This document shows, piece by piece, positions 17,265 through 28,717 of a stretch of DNA of 64,000 nucleotides. The notes under the pieces were generated by a model. It did no database searches, had not been told where the DNA came from, and saw nothing but the letters and a program-made list of their open reading frames with translations. The position numbers were made by a program, and so were the translations under genes. Each line of letters opens with the position of its first letter. Within the stretch, counting starts at the first letter, position 1. The stretch comes from Halobacillus faecis. Its GTDB lineage: Bacteria; Bacillota; Bacilli; Bacillales; Halobacillaceae. The stretch spans positions 1 through 64,000 of the forward strand of contig NZ_BJYD01000012.1 in NCBI RefSeq assembly GCF_007991335.1. Direction: 5' to 3'.

Positions 17265-17944
17265 ACGTCGAACCTCTTCTTTTGTCTCTGAAAGTGGCAG
17301 GGATTGCTACTTTCATGGTGTTTATAATCGGAATGATCAGCGCACGAATCATTTCCAGAAAATTATTTCCCGGGAAAAGTATTTTAGAATCCATACTTCT
17401 GCTGCCTCTCGTTCTTCCTCCAACAGTAATTGGTTTTGGTTTGCTTTATTTGTTTGGCAAAAACGGGTGGATTGGACAATGGCTCATGGACTGGTTTGGT
17501 TTTCAGGTGATTTTTTCGTGGACCGGGGCAGTCATTGCGTCTGCTGTCGTTTCGTTTCCTCTTATGTATCAGAGTGCATCAGCAGCTTTTCAAAATTATG
17601 ATCAAAACTTGGAGAATGCAGCTTTGACAATGGGGGCTTCGAAAATAAAAGTATTCTTCACCATATCGCTTCCGTTAGCTTGGCCTGGATTGCTTGCCGG
17701 GTTAGTCATGGCTTTCGCTCGTTCCCTTGGTGAATTCGGAGCTACATTAATGATCGCCGGCTACATCCCTGGTGAAACAGATACCATTCCACTTGCCATC
17801 TATTTCGCTGTCGAATCAGGGCGAATGGAAGAAGCCTTCATGTGGGTGGTTGTCATTCTCTGTCTTGGGTTTAGTGCAGTATTATGGCTCAACACGTGGA
17901 GTCGAAGGAAAATTAATTTTGTAAGAAATCATAAAAAAAGCTGA
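17261..17944 (+). CDS. modB: Molybdate ABC transporter permease
   Basis: This 227-residue inner-membrane permease has five to six spans and the EAA loop ENAALTMGASKIKVFFTISL that contacts the ATPase. The segment EFGATLMIAGYIPGETDTIP is characteristic of ModB. The ATPase gene modC is missing: the next feature downstream is the terminator of a tRNA on the opposite strand. The transporter must therefore borrow an ATPase encoded elsewhere, or modC was lost. The stop codon lies inside the tRNA-Arg terminator hairpin. A Noc-like site lies within the coding region. Confidence 0.92.
   Translation: MNVEPLLLSLKVAGIATFMVFIIGMISARIISRKLFPGKSILESILLLPLVLPPTVIGFGLLYLFGKNGWIGQWLMDWFGFQVIFSWTGAVIASAVVSFPLMYQSASAAFQNYDQNLENAALTMGASKIKVFFTISLPLAWPGLLAGLVMAFARSLGEFGATLMIAGYIPGETDTIPLAIYFAVESGRMEEAFMWVVVILCLGFSAVLWLNTWSRRKINFVRNHKKS
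17364..17379. promoter_or_regulatory. Candidate Noc-binding site inside modB
   Basis: TATTTCCCGGGAAAAG matches 14 of 16 bases of the Noc-binding consensus TATTTCCCGGGAAATA, with both differences at the right end. Noc is encoded at 61.4 kb. Confidence 0.5.
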
Positions 17945-17963
17945 AGCTTCAATAAGCTTCAGC
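17933..17963 (-). terminator. Terminator of tRNA-Arg
   Basis: On the minus strand GCTGAAGCTT pairs with AAGCTTCAGC around a four-base loop, followed by seven T. Confidence 0.9.
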
Positions 17964-17966
17964 CAG

Positions 17967-18039
17967 CGCCCCCGGCAGGATTCGAACCTGCGGCACACGG
18001 TTTAGGAAACCGATGCTCTATCCCCTGAGCTACGGGGGC
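17967..18039 (-). tRNA. tRNA-Arg (anticodon CCT)
   Basis: The 73-nt cloverleaf has acceptor stem GCCCCCG with CGGGGGC, D-arm GCTCAGGGGATAGAGC, anticodon loop TTCCTAA giving CCT, and T-loop GGTTCGAATCC. CCA is not encoded. Base 27-43 appears to be a U-U mismatch. It reads AGG codons. Confidence 0.95.
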
Positions 18040-18235
18040 GTATGAACGTACGAGTAATATTATACAAAACAAACCAAAGATTGAAAAGCAAATGCACCTT
18101 AAAATTATCGCTCGGATGTTACTTCCAACGTATGTATGTGATAAAATATTATTTGTCTGTCTAAAAGTATCGTATTTTGTATGTGAGTGAGGAACACTCA
18201 CGTTTTTTTGAAATGAGTTTGAAGGAGGAAAAGAG

Positions 18236-18877
18236 ATGGGAGATTTACCTTTCATATCCGTTGAAGGGCCCATTGGGGTTGGGAAAACGTCTCTGTCTAA
18301 AAAGCTCGCCTCCCAGTTTGATTTTCATTTGCTGAAGGAAATCGTTGAGGAGAACCCGTTTTTAGGCAAGTTTTACGACAATATTGAAGAATGGAGCTTC
18401 CAAACGGAGATGTTCTTCTTGTGCAATCGCTTCAAGCAGCTCGAAGACATCGATCGCAAATATTTGCAGTCGGGGAAGCCGGTGGTCGCCGACTACCATA
18501 TATCTAAGAATATGATTTTCGCACGGCGCACGTTGAGAGAAGATCAATTTGACAAGTATGCGCAGATTTTTGATATATTAACACACGATATGCCTAAACC
18601 GAATATGGTCGTCTATTTACATGCGAGTTTAGATACACTGCTCGAACGCATCCGCATGCGTAACCGTGATGTAGAGGCAAATATTCAACCTTCTTATCTT
18701 GAACAACTCTCTCAAGACTACGAAGACTTCATGAGACATTTCGAAGCCACTCACCCAGAGATTCCTGTGATCCGTTTGAACGGGGATCATTTAGACTTCG
18801 TAAAACATCAAGACGATTTAAATTATATTGTTGATCAAGTAGAGCAGCATTTAAATAAAGGAGAAGTTATCAAATGA
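18236..18877 (+). CDS. dgk: Deoxyguanosine kinase (deoxynucleoside kinase family)
   Basis: This 213-residue kinase has the P-loop EGPIGVGKTSL and the substrate-pocket stretch NIEEWSFQTEMFFLCNRF. It salvages purine deoxynucleosides to monophosphates. It matches B. subtilis Dgk (YaaF) in length and sequence pattern. Its ATG follows GAAGGAGGAAA. It overlaps the next gene by four bases, dgk and dck forming a two-gene operon, transcribed opposite to serS as in B. subtilis. The region upstream (18040-18235) holds promoter-like AT-rich sequence and no other gene. Confidence 0.95.
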   Translation: MGDLPFISVEGPIGVGKTSLSKKLASQFDFHLLKEIVEENPFLGKFYDNIEEWSFQTEMFFLCNRFKQLEDIDRKYLQSGKPVVADYHISKNMIFARRTLREDQFDKYAQIFDILTHDMPKPNMVVYLHASLDTLLERIRMRNRDVEANIQPSYLEQLSQDYEDFMRHFEATHPEIPVIRLNGDHLDFVKHQDDLNYIVDQVEQHLNKGEVIK

Positions 18878-19557
18878 ATGCACGTGAACGCTATGGAATT
18901 CCACATGACAGCGTCATAACGATTGCAGGTACGGTCGGTGTCGGCAAGTCAACGATGACCAATGCTCTCGCTGATGCCCTCAACTTTCGTACCTCTTTTG
19001 AAAAAGTCGATACCAATCCATATCTCGACAAATTCTATCAGGATTTTGAACGCTGGAGCTTCCATTTACAGATTTACTTCTTAGCGGAACGCTTCAAAGA
19101 ACAAAAGAAAATCTTCGAATATGGCGGCGGGTTCATCCAGGACCGTTCCATTTATGAAGATACCGGCATTTTTGCACGCATGCACTACGAAAAAGGGACG
19201 ATGTCCGCAACCGATTATGAAACCTACCGGAACCTTTTTGATGCGATGGTGATGACACCATATTTCCCTCATCCCGATCTTTTGATTTATTTGGAAGGTT
19301 CGTTTGATGATATTCTTTCCCGCATCAAAGAACGTGGACGTCCGATGGAACAAGAAACGCCGATTGAATATTGGGAAGAGATGTTCACGCGTTATGACAA
19401 TTGGATTGATAATTTCAATTCCTGCCCTGTCCTGCGTCTCAATATTGCCGACTACGACGTATTGAATGACAAAACAAGCATCGAACCCGTCCTAGAAAAA
19501 ATCGGTCACTTCATCCAACAATCACGTAAATGGCGCTCCAGTCATTTATTGACCTAA
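18874..19557 (+). CDS. dck: Deoxyadenosine/deoxycytidine kinase
   Basis: This 227-residue paralogue of Dgk has the P-loop GTVGVGKSTM, the DFERWSFHLQIYFLAERF pocket and the DRS motif (QDRSIYED) with the catalytic aspartate and arginine. It phosphorylates deoxycytidine and deoxyadenosine in salvage. The start overlaps the dgk stop (ATGA). The terminator after it is shared with the convergent Nudix gene. Identity is supported by similarity to YaaG and by conserved gene order near serS and tRNA-Ser. Confidence 0.95.
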   Translation: MNARERYGIPHDSVITIAGTVGVGKSTMTNALADALNFRTSFEKVDTNPYLDKFYQDFERWSFHLQIYFLAERFKEQKKIFEYGGGFIQDRSIYEDTGIFARMHYEKGTMSATDYETYRNLFDAMVMTPYFPHPDLLIYLEGSFDDILSRIKERGRPMEQETPIEYWEEMFTRYDNWIDNFNSCPVLRLNIADYDVLNDKTSIEPVLEKIGHFIQQSRKWRSSHLLT

Positions 19558-19570
19558 TCATAAAGAAGAA

Positions 19571-19607
19571 GCTCCTGATGCGTTGATCCGACATCAGGAG
19601 TTTTTTT
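19571..19607 (+). terminator. Terminator after dck
   Basis: GCTCCTGATG pairs with CATCAGGAG and is followed by seven T. The last codons and stop of the convergent Nudix gene lie inside it. Confidence 0.9.
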
Positions 19608-20049
19608 GTCTATAATCCTCTATCATCATCCGATGACTGCCAATCATTTTCTCAGGAAAGTCATGAAACTCAAAAAATTTCACCTGCATGGTTTCTTCGG
19701 GATCAAAAGCATAGTTCCCACGATAATGTCTAGTGAAATAAGCTGTTGTCACAACGTAAAACTCATCGCCATTCGGAGCTCTACTGAACTGATCCTCCCC
19801 CGAGTAAACATTTAACAATTGCAGGTCATCGACTTCCAATCCAGTCTCTTCGAGCGCTTCACGTTTCGCGACTTGTTCCGTGCTTTCTCCAAGCTCCATC
19901 AAGCCTCCCGGCAGGCCCCATACACCTTGTGGAGACGTTCGTTCCTGCAACAATATCCGTCCCTTTTCATCAATGATGATCACAACCGATCCAACTAATA
20001 TTATGGGCCGGTGGCCGATAATTGCACGTAAATCCTCAACATAACCCAT
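19594..20049 (-). CDS. Nudix hydrolase
   Basis: This 151-residue protein has the full Nudix box GX5EX7REUXEEXGU (GGLMELGESTEQVAKREALEETGLEV). Nudix proteins hydrolyse nucleoside diphosphates linked to another group; the N-terminal pattern (DLRAIIGHRPIILVGSVVIII) is common in Bacillaceae ADP-ribose or NTP-cleaning types, but the substrate is not predictable. The start has a GGAGGG site right upstream. Its final codons are formed by the dck terminator, so the two convergent genes overlap in their 3' signals. Single gene. Confidence 0.9.
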   Translation of the reverse strand: MGYVEDLRAIIGHRPIILVGSVVIIIDEKGRILLQERTSPQGVWGLPGGLMELGESTEQVAKREALEETGLEVDDLQLLNVYSGEDQFSRAPNGDEFYVVTTAYFTRHYRGNYAFDPEETMQVKFFEFHDFPEKMIGSHRMMIEDYRQKNS

Positions 20050-20089
20050 ACCATCCCTCCTCTCTCCCCACCTTTTAGTATAACAAGAG

Positions 20090-20123
20090 AAAAGGACCCC
20101 TTTGAATAAAGGAGTCCTTTTTA
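20090..20123 (-). terminator. Terminator of the MFS exporter gene
   Basis: AAAAGGACTCCTTT pairs with AAAGGGGTCCTTTT on the minus strand, with a T-rich end. Confidence 0.85.
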
Positions 20124-20127
20124 TAGA

Positions 20128-21336
20128 TTATCGTTCCATCGTACTCAGAATTTTTGTTAGGATGACAGCGCCAGCCACCATCACTGCACCAATCCATGGT
20201 GTATGAACAAGACCAATCGTATCAACGATGACACCACCAACAGAGGAGCCAATAGCGATTCCTACATTGAACGCGGCAATATTCAAAGCGGAAGCTACAT
20301 TGACCGCAGATGGCACATATTTCTCCGCTAATTGAACGACCAAGATCTGCAAAGCAGGTACATTCATGAATGCAAACAATCCCATGAAAAACAATACGAC
20401 CAAACTGAAAACTTTAAATGGAATGACGAAGGCCAAAAGGAGCAATACGATCGCCTGCAACACAAACATCCAAAACAATGCTTGGATCGGTCTCTTATTT
20501 GAAACTTTACCGCCAATCGTATTTCCGATCGCCACCGCAACTCCATAAATGAGCAGGATCACACTGACAAATTTCGGATCGAAACCTGTCACTTCTTCTA
20601 GTAAAGGAGCAAGATAGGTAAACGCCACAAACGTACCGCCATACCCTAATCCTGTAATAGCGAAGGATAGCAGAATTCTTTTTTCGGTTAATATTTTTAA
20701 TTGGTCACGAAAGCTTGCTGGAGGTGCTTCTTCCAAGTTTTTCGGGACAAGCAAAGCACTTGCGATGATGCCGATTACGCCGAGCAAGGCTACCCCGGCA
20801 AATGTTGCCCTCCAACCAAAGGTTTGTCCAATGAATGTTCCTAGAGGCACACCGGTCACTGTCGCAACAGTCAATCCAGTAAACATAAAGGCAATGGCAC
20901 TCGCTCGCTTATGCTCAGGAACTAAACTTGCAGCAATGGTCGAACCGATAGAAAAGAATATTCCGTGAGAAAAAGCAGTGATGATCCTCGCCATTAACAG
21001 CAAGGTAAAACTTGTCGAAACTGAAGCCACTAAATTACCAAGAATGAAAACAACCATGAGAGCAAGTAATAAACTTTTCCTGCTGATTTTATTAGTGAGA
21101 GCTGTCAAAACAGGAGCTCCTACAGCAACACCGACTGCATAACCGGATATCAATAGACCCGCAAGCGTAATCGATATAGAAAGATCATCAGCCATCGTTG
21201 ATAACAAACCTACGGGTACGAATTCTGTCGTTCCTATCCCAAACGCGCTAATAGCAAGAGCCAACAAAGCCAACGGAAAACTTTTCGACTTATAATCAAG
21301 AGAATTTTCTTGAATATTCTCTGCGTGTGAACTCAT
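20128..21336 (-). CDS. MFS transporter, DHA1 family (YtbD-like efflux)
   Basis: This 402-residue protein has twelve expected membrane segments. The TTEFVPVGLLSTMA start and the MARIITAFSHGIFFSIGS region place it in the drug:H+ antiporter-1 family with sugar-efflux/multidrug members. It resembles B. subtilis YtbD, which also neighbours an HxlR regulator (YtcD). Of two adjacent ATGs the second has better spacing (six bases) from AGGAGG. It is divergent from the HxlR gene, which probably controls it. Substrate unknown. Confidence 0.88.
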   Translation of the reverse strand: MSSHAENIQENSLDYKSKSFPLALLALAISAFGIGTTEFVPVGLLSTMADDLSISITLAGLLISGYAVGVAVGAPVLTALTNKISRKSLLLALMVVFILGNLVASVSTSFTLLLMARIITAFSHGIFFSIGSTIAASLVPEHKRASAIAFMFTGLTVATVTGVPLGTFIGQTFGWRATFAGVALLGVIGIIASALLVPKNLEEAPPASFRDQLKILTEKRILLSFAITGLGYGGTFVAFTYLAPLLEEVTGFDPKFVSVILLIYGVAVAIGNTIGGKVSNKRPIQALFWMFVLQAIVLLLLAFVIPFKVFSLVVLFFMGLFAFMNVPALQILVVQLAEKYVPSAVNVASALNIAAFNVGIAIGSSVGGVIVDTIGLVHTPWIGAVMVAGAVILTKILSTMER

Positions 21337-21439
21337 CATTTTCCTCCTAACAAAGATAAATAAGAATTAAAACTGAAATCAATGTCTCCAGGGGGCCTCT
21401 GGATGACAAACCTTATTATGAGGGCTGATCGAACACTTG

Positions 21440-21455
21440 AGAAGTACGTACTTCT
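21440..21455. promoter_or_regulatory. 16-bp perfect palindrome between exporter and HxlR gene
   Basis: AGAAGTACGTACTTCT is a perfect palindrome in the 275-base divergent gap. HxlR-family proteins bind as dimers to inverted repeats in such gaps, so this is a plausible operator; that is inference. Confidence 0.5.
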
Positions 21456-21611
21456 ATGTGCTATAGGCACCTGGAAGTAACAATTGTATAAAATAAGGGA
21501 TCGTGAGACAGTTCGTGCAAAATCTTTTTAACTTGTGTTCCTATCGTGTATAGTGAATCAATGGATATACATGCTAAAAAGAAACATAGGGCTCTAAAGG
21601 AGGTCAATCTC

Positions 21612-21956
21612 ATGCCTAAATATAATATACCGGTCGAAGCTGCTCTTGAAGTGATCGGAGGAAAGTGGAAAGTCGTCATTCTGTGTCACTTGATCGAAAA
21701 TAAACGACGGACGAGTGAGCTCAAACGATTAATGCCAGGAATCACACAAAAAATGTTGACCCAGCAGCTGAGGGAATTGGAAAGCGATGGAGTTATTAAG
21801 CGAATCGTTTATAATCAGGTACCTCCTAAAGTGGAATATGAACTGACGGAATACGGATGGACATTAAAAGGGGCATTAGACATGCTGTGTGCCTGGGGCG
21901 AGCAGCATATTGAAAAGACTTATCCCAATAAAGAAGAGGTATTATTGGATTCTTAA
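21612..21956 (+). CDS. HxlR family transcriptional regulator (YtcD-like)
   Basis: This 114-residue winged-helix protein has the family pattern AALEVIGGKWKVVILCHLIE, the recognition-helix region GITQKMLTQQLRELESDG and VPPKVEYELTEYG in the wing. The true start is the ATG with AAAGGAGG eight bases upstream, 22 codons inside the open frame. A cysteine sits in VVILCHL and another in MLCAW; some HxlR proteins sense electrophiles through cysteine, but the first-position cysteine of YodB is absent. It is divergent from the MFS gene. Confidence 0.92.
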   Translation: MPKYNIPVEAALEVIGGKWKVVILCHLIENKRRTSELKRLMPGITQKMLTQQLRELESDGVIKRIVYNQVPPKVEYELTEYGWTLKGALDMLCAWGEQHIEKTYPNKEEVLLDS

Positions 21957-21965
21957 AAAGATATA

Positions 21966-22005
21966 AAAAGGCCCCCACCGGTCATCTCCGGTGAGGGCCT
22001 TTTTC
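21966..22005 (+). terminator. Terminator of the HxlR gene
   Basis: GGCCCCCACCGG pairs with CCGGTGAGGGCC and is followed by five T. Confidence 0.9.
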
Positions 22006-22021
22006 CATTCAATTGAGAGCA

Positions 22022-22053
22022 AAATAAAAAATCGTTACTCGAAGTAACGATTT
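22022..22053 (-). terminator. Terminator of tRNA-Ser
   Basis: AAATCGTTACT pairs with AGTAACGATTT on the minus strand, followed by TTTATTTT. Confidence 0.85.
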
Positions 22054-22100
22054 CTGTTCTATAAATCTCCAATATTTATGCGCTATTGTTGATAATAATA

Positions 22101-22193
22101 TGGCGGAGGAGGAGGGATTCGAACCCCCGCGGGGCGTAAACCCCCTGGCGGTTTTCAAGACCGCTCCCTTCAGCCGGACTTGGGTACTCCTCC
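22101..22193 (-). tRNA. tRNA-Ser (anticodon TGA)
   Basis: Type II tRNA of 93 nt with encoded CCA. Acceptor stem GGAGGAG pairs with CTCCTCC, anticodon loop CTTGAAA gives TGA, there is a long variable arm, and the T-loop is GGTTCGAATCC. It sits beside serS, as in B. subtilis. Confidence 0.97.
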
Positions 22194-22373
22194 GTGTGAC
22201 CGACAATAAATATAATATCATGGTTGTCCGAATCCGTCAACAAAATCCTTTAACTTTTTTAAAAGAAGTTATTGTCGAACAATCACGAAAAAATGTCACC
22301 TAGTTATTATACAAATTCCCTTCGACAGAGTCAAGGACGATTCGCTGTGGCTGTCTCCAAAACGAAACCAAGA
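22194..22373. other. Gap between tRNA-Ser and the serS terminator
   Basis: About 180 bases with no gene. It contains the probable promoter region of tRNA-Ser and nothing else I can support. Confidence 0.4.
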
Positions 22374-22412
22374 AAAAACACCTGAAACCATTCATAGGAT
22401 TCAGGCGCTTTT
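22374..22412 (-). terminator. Terminator of serS
   Basis: GCGCCTGAATCC pairs with GGTTTCAGGTGT on the minus strand, followed by six T. Confidence 0.85.
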
Positions 22413-22425
22413 ACTTTTTCAAGTG

Positions 22426-23727
<1,302 letters not shown>

Positions 23728-23746
23728 TCAATAATTATGAAGCTAA

Positions 23747-23990
23747 ACAAAAAGCTCCCGTCCCTAATAAGGGACGAGAGCTTTGGTTTATGCTTCCCGC
23801 GATACCACCCAAGTTGAAGGTCTGTGGGACCTTCCGGCTTCACTCATAACGGTGAGTACCGGTCTGACCTACTTCTTTCAGTCAGACACTCGAGGATGGA
23901 TTCACATGGCTTCTCCGTCAGTTCACACCAGCCACTGACTCTCTTTGAGAAGAAGGGACATGTTACTATTTCCTGTCATCGCGTTCATTT
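23747..23990 (-). promoter_or_regulatory. T-box riboswitch (serine) upstream of serS
   Basis: On the minus strand the leader begins near GAACGCGATGACAGGAAATAGTA, carries the T-box element GGGTGGTATCGCGGG (complement of 23796-23810) and ends in a terminator (AGCTCTCGTCCC with GGGACGGGAGCT plus T run, 23747-23784). Uncharged tRNA-Ser pairing with TGGTAT-side bases would favour the antiterminator. A TCC in AATCCATCC is a likely specifier, but I could not fold stem I fully. Confidence 0.92.
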
Positions 23991-24025
23991 ATGGTTTGTG
24001 TTACATAAGATTAGCGGATTCAGAA

Positions 24026-24616
24026 TTATAATGCAAGTGTTTTTTTAGCTTCTTTTACCATTTCAACAAAATGTTCCGTTAAACGATGGTCGTCCGTCAA
24101 TTCCGGATGGAAAGAACAAGCTAAATAGTGACCTTCCTGAGCGGCAACAATATGACCGTCGTAACAGGCCAACACTTTCGTATTTTCTCCAACCCCTTCA
24201 ATGTAAGGAGCACGGATGAATACGGCATTGAATCCTTCTGCCACACCTTCAATATCAAGATCGGCTTCAAAACTTTCACGCTGGCGTCCGAAAGCGTTAC
24301 GACGGACTTTTATATCCATGACTCCTAGGTGGACGTCATAAGAACCATCAATTTCTGAAGCGAGTAGGATGAGCCCTGCGCATGTACCGAAAATCGGGTT
24401 ACCGCTTTTTCCGAACTCACGGATCGGCTCCAGGAACTCGTACTTGTCGATCAGTCTGCGGATGGTCGTACTTTCACCACCAGGGATAATCAAGCCATCG
24501 ATCTCTTTCAGCTGTTCTATTCTTTTGACAACAAGAGCCTTGGCTCCTGTCGCTTCAACAGAACGTACATGCTCACGAAAAGCGCCTTGAAGGCCTAATA
24601 CACCAATTGTAGTCAT
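24026..24616 (-). CDS. pdxT: Pyridoxal 5'-phosphate synthase glutaminase subunit
   Basis: This 196-residue class I glutaminase has [10 protein letters not shown], the nucleophile in [10 protein letters not shown] (C79) and the H/E pair in SFHPELTDD. It hydrolyses glutamine and passes ammonia to PdxS in the DXP-independent vitamin B6 route. It lies 17 bases after pdxS with AAAGGAG before its ATG, forming the pdxST operon. Nothing unusual. Confidence 0.97.
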   Translation of the reverse strand: MTTIGVLGLQGAFREHVRSVEATGAKALVVKRIEQLKEIDGLIIPGGESTTIRRLIDKYEFLEPIREFGKSGNPIFGTCAGLILLASEIDGSYDVHLGVMDIKVRRNAFGRQRESFEADLDIEGVAEGFNAVFIRAPYIEGVGENTKVLACYDGHIVAAQEGHYLACSFHPELTDDHRLTEHFVEMVKEAKKTLAL

Positions 24617-24633
24617 GCTGCATTCTCCTTTAC

Positions 24634-25518
24634 TTACTGGCTGCGATCTTGCATACGCTGTTCAGGAGTAAGGGTGGACATTTCCATCCCTTTCATGGCT
24701 GTTCCAAGACCTTTGGACAATTCACCAATCAACTTGTAATCGTCATAATGAGTCGTTGCTTCAACAATTGCACGTGCAAACTTTTCAGGATTGTTGGATT
24801 TAAAGATCCCGGAACCAACGAATACTCCGTCTGCTCCAAGCTGCATCATCAAGGAAGCATCCGCAGGAGTTGCAATACCACCAGCAGCGAAGTTGACGAC
24901 AGGTAGACGTCCTTCTTCACGAATTTCCATAAGTAGATCGAATGGAGCACCGTTTTCTTTTGCATAGACCATCACTTCATCTTCTGAAAGTCCACGCAAA
25001 TGACGGATCTGAGACTGAACCTGACGCATATGGCTGACAGCTTCTACAATGTTTCCTGTTCCTGGTTCACCCTTCGTACGAAGCATGGATGCCCCTTCAC
25101 GGATGCGTCGTGTCGCTTCACCAAGATTACGGCATCCACATACGAATGGGACCGTATAGTCATCTTTTTTGATGTGATAGATTTCATCAGCTGGAGTAAG
25201 AACTTCACTCTCATCGATGTAATCTACGCCCATTGCTTCAAGGACACGTGCTTCTGTAATATGCCCAATACGTGCTTTTGCCATAACTGGAATAGAAACG
25301 GCATTCATCACTTCTTCAACGATCGTAGGGTCTGCCATACGAGCGACTCCACCTGCTGCGCGGATGTCTGCTGGAACTCGTTCAAGAGCCATTACGGCTA
25401 CTGCGCCTGCTTCTTCAGCGATTTTTGCTTGCTCTGCGTTTACGACGTCCATGATGACGCCACCTTTTTGCATTTCTGCCATGCCGCGTTTTACGCGATC
25501 CGTACCTGTTTGTGCCAT
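24634..25518 (-). CDS. pdxS: Pyridoxal 5'-phosphate synthase lyase subunit
   Basis: This 294-residue TIM-barrel synthase, among the best conserved bacterial proteins, shows [20 protein letters not shown], the lysine-bearing [20 protein letters not shown] (K for substrate Schiff base) and [15 protein letters not shown]. It makes PLP from ribose 5-phosphate, glyceraldehyde 3-phosphate and ammonia, forming a 12+12 complex with PdxT. AGGGAGG lies before the ATG. The gap to dacA (25519-25637) has no gene. Confidence 0.98.
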   Translation of the reverse strand: MAQTGTDRVKRGMAEMQKGGVIMDVVNAEQAKIAEEAGAVAVMALERVPADIRAAGGVARMADPTIVEEVMNAVSIPVMAKARIGHITEARVLEAMGVDYIDESEVLTPADEIYHIKKDDYTVPFVCGCRNLGEATRRIREGASMLRTKGEPGTGNIVEAVSHMRQVQSQIRHLRGLSEDEVMVYAKENGAPFDLLMEIREEGRLPVVNFAAGGIATPADASLMMQLGADGVFVGSGIFKSNNPEKFARAIVEATTHYDDYKLIGELSKGLGTAMKGMEMSTLTPEQRMQDRSQ

Positions 25519-25637
25519 GTTGATTCCTCCCTAACAGCTCTATAGTTTAAGCATTTCATTTTGAATCATAGATTCTTATCCTCTATTGTAACGCAATCCT
25601 ATATTAAATCCCACTGGTTAAATAGGGATTTTTTCAC

Positions 25638-26978
25638 CTAGAACCAGCCTTTGACCATATCGACTGCACCAGTGAAGATATCACTGAAAAATTCACCGAT
25701 CGCACCGAGGGTCAGCATGAACCAGTTTGCTTTATCTACACTGGAAGAAGTGACGATATCAACGGTTTGTCCACCTTCAGAAAGAATATTTCCGTAGTCC
25801 TCTTCTCCGTTGTAAACAAGCTTTGCTGTTCCTACTTTTTGTCCTTTTTCTACAGGAGCAACAAGATTGCCTTCGTCATCCAACTGGTCCTCAGAGATGT
25901 TGAATTGAATTTCATATTGATCTTCTTCTCCACTTTTCACAAGTGTGCTTAGAGCTGCACTTGTTTCAATCGCAACCTGGTCTTCTTTTCCTTTTGCGAC
26001 AGGAAGCGTTGACTCTTCTTCAGGAGTGGCTCCTGCTGCAAAGAGTTCCTGACGGGAAAATTGATTGAATCCGTAGTCCAGCAGTTGTCTCGTTTGATTG
26101 AAACGGGACGCTCTAGATTCAGATTTCATAACGACGGAAATATAGCGTTGTCCATCTCGCTCTGCCGTTCCTGTAAACGTGTTTTGAGCGAGTTCTGTGT
26201 AACCTGTTTTCAATCCGTCCATACCTTCGTACTCGAACTGCTTCAAGTTCTGTCCAGGCATACCTGGAAGCATCCAGTTCCAGTTCGTCACGGTTTGTCC
26301 GGCAAATTCAAGTGTCGGTTTGCTTGAGATCTCAAGCGCTTCCGGATAATCATTCGTTAAGTGATAAGCAAGCAGCGCTGCAGACTTCGCTGACAGCATG
26401 TTCGTCGCTTCAGGGTCTGTGCCTTCAGGATAATTGTCTCCCAAGTGAGAGTTATTCAGCCCTGTTGCGTTAACGAAATCATATTCAGGCAGCCCCATTT
26501 CTGCTGCTTTCTCATTCATCATCTGAACAAATTCACCTTCACTGCCAGCAATCAATTCAGTAAGAGCGATGGTTGTCGCATTATCCGAGTTGATCGCCAT
26601 GGCTTCGTAAAGTTCACGTACGGTGTATTGTTCGTCCAGCTTCAGACCAACACCTGAAAATTCAGGGTTCGCCGATATATCAAAAGCGTATTGACTAATT
26701 TGTGTTGTCGTATCCCAGCTGATCTGACCTTCCTCAATCGCTTCCATGACAAGATATTCGGTCATCATCTTCGTCATGCTTGCAGGAGGTAATGTCAAAT
26801 CTGCCTCTTTTTCAAATAAAATCTTTCCTGTTTCCGCGTCCACGAGTATTGCCGACTCTGCGCCAACATCTACGCTTGCGTATGTATGTCCAGGATTTAT
26901 GGACACAGCAAAGAACCCCATAAGCAATGCCAACATCAAGGCCATAGATGTTTTTATTCTTTGTGTCAACTTTCTCAA
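25638..26978 (-). CDS. dacA: D-alanyl-D-alanine carboxypeptidase (PBP5 type)
   Basis: This 446-residue class A low-molecular-weight penicillin-binding protein has a signal peptide (MALMLALLMGFFAVSI... A-S-V), the SxxK motif SMTK (S67, K70), SDN for SxN, KTG in GLKTGYTEL, and a C-terminal domain ending in an amphipathic helix for membrane attachment. It trims the terminal D-Ala from peptidoglycan stems. The start is a TTG; another TTG three codons later has better spacing from GGAGG (nine bases), and could be the true start at 26969. Order dacA-pdxS follows B. subtilis. Confidence 0.95.
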   Translation of the reverse strand: MRKLTQRIKTSMALMLALLMGFFAVSINPGHTYASVDVGAESAILVDAETGKILFEKEADLTLPPASMTKMMTEYLVMEAIEEGQISWDTTTQISQYAFDISANPEFSGVGLKLDEQYTVRELYEAMAINSDNATTIALTELIAGSEGEFVQMMNEKAAEMGLPEYDFVNATGLNNSHLGDNYPEGTDPEATNMLSAKSAALLAYHLTNDYPEALEISSKPTLEFAGQTVTNWNWMLPGMPGQNLKQFEYEGMDGLKTGYTELAQNTFTGTAERDGQRYISVVMKSESRASRFNQTRQLLDYGFNQFSRQELFAAGATPEEESTLPVAKGKEDQVAIETSAALSTLVKSGEEDQYEIQFNISEDQLDDEGNLVAPVEKGQKVGTAKLVYNGEEDYGNILSEGGQTVDIVTSSSVDKANWFMLTLGAIGEFFSDIFTGAVDMVKGWF

Positions 26979-27027
26979 CCTCCACCCTTAAAATATGCAT
27001 CTTTGTTATTTTATCACATGAGTATAT

Positions 27028-27062
27028 AAAAGAATAGACAGGGAAAAGTCCCTGTCTATCAC
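27028..27062 (-). terminator. Terminator of guaB
   Basis: GATAGACAGGGA pairs with TCCCTGTCTATT on the minus strand, followed by CTTTT. Confidence 0.85.
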
Positions 27063-27074
27063 TTTTTATACGGG

Positions 27075-28565
<1,491 letters not shown>

Positions 28566-28717
28566 TTATGATATTTTGGGTGGAAGTGGGTAAAATAAGT
28601 GGTATATTCTCGTGACACCAATTCTTATTGTTATTTACAATACGACAATGGTCGGGCTTTTTCAACCATAAAAAAATGGGTGAGAATTCCTTTTATGTTA
28701 GAAAGGAGGAACTTTCT

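Noticed and set aside
18880-18900. parS-like GCACGTGAACGC in dck
   Set aside because: Only the CACGTG core matches; more than four mismatches in the flanks.
25600-25637. Possible terminator after dacA
   Set aside because: AAATCCC/GGGATTT can pair but there is no T run after it on the coding strand.
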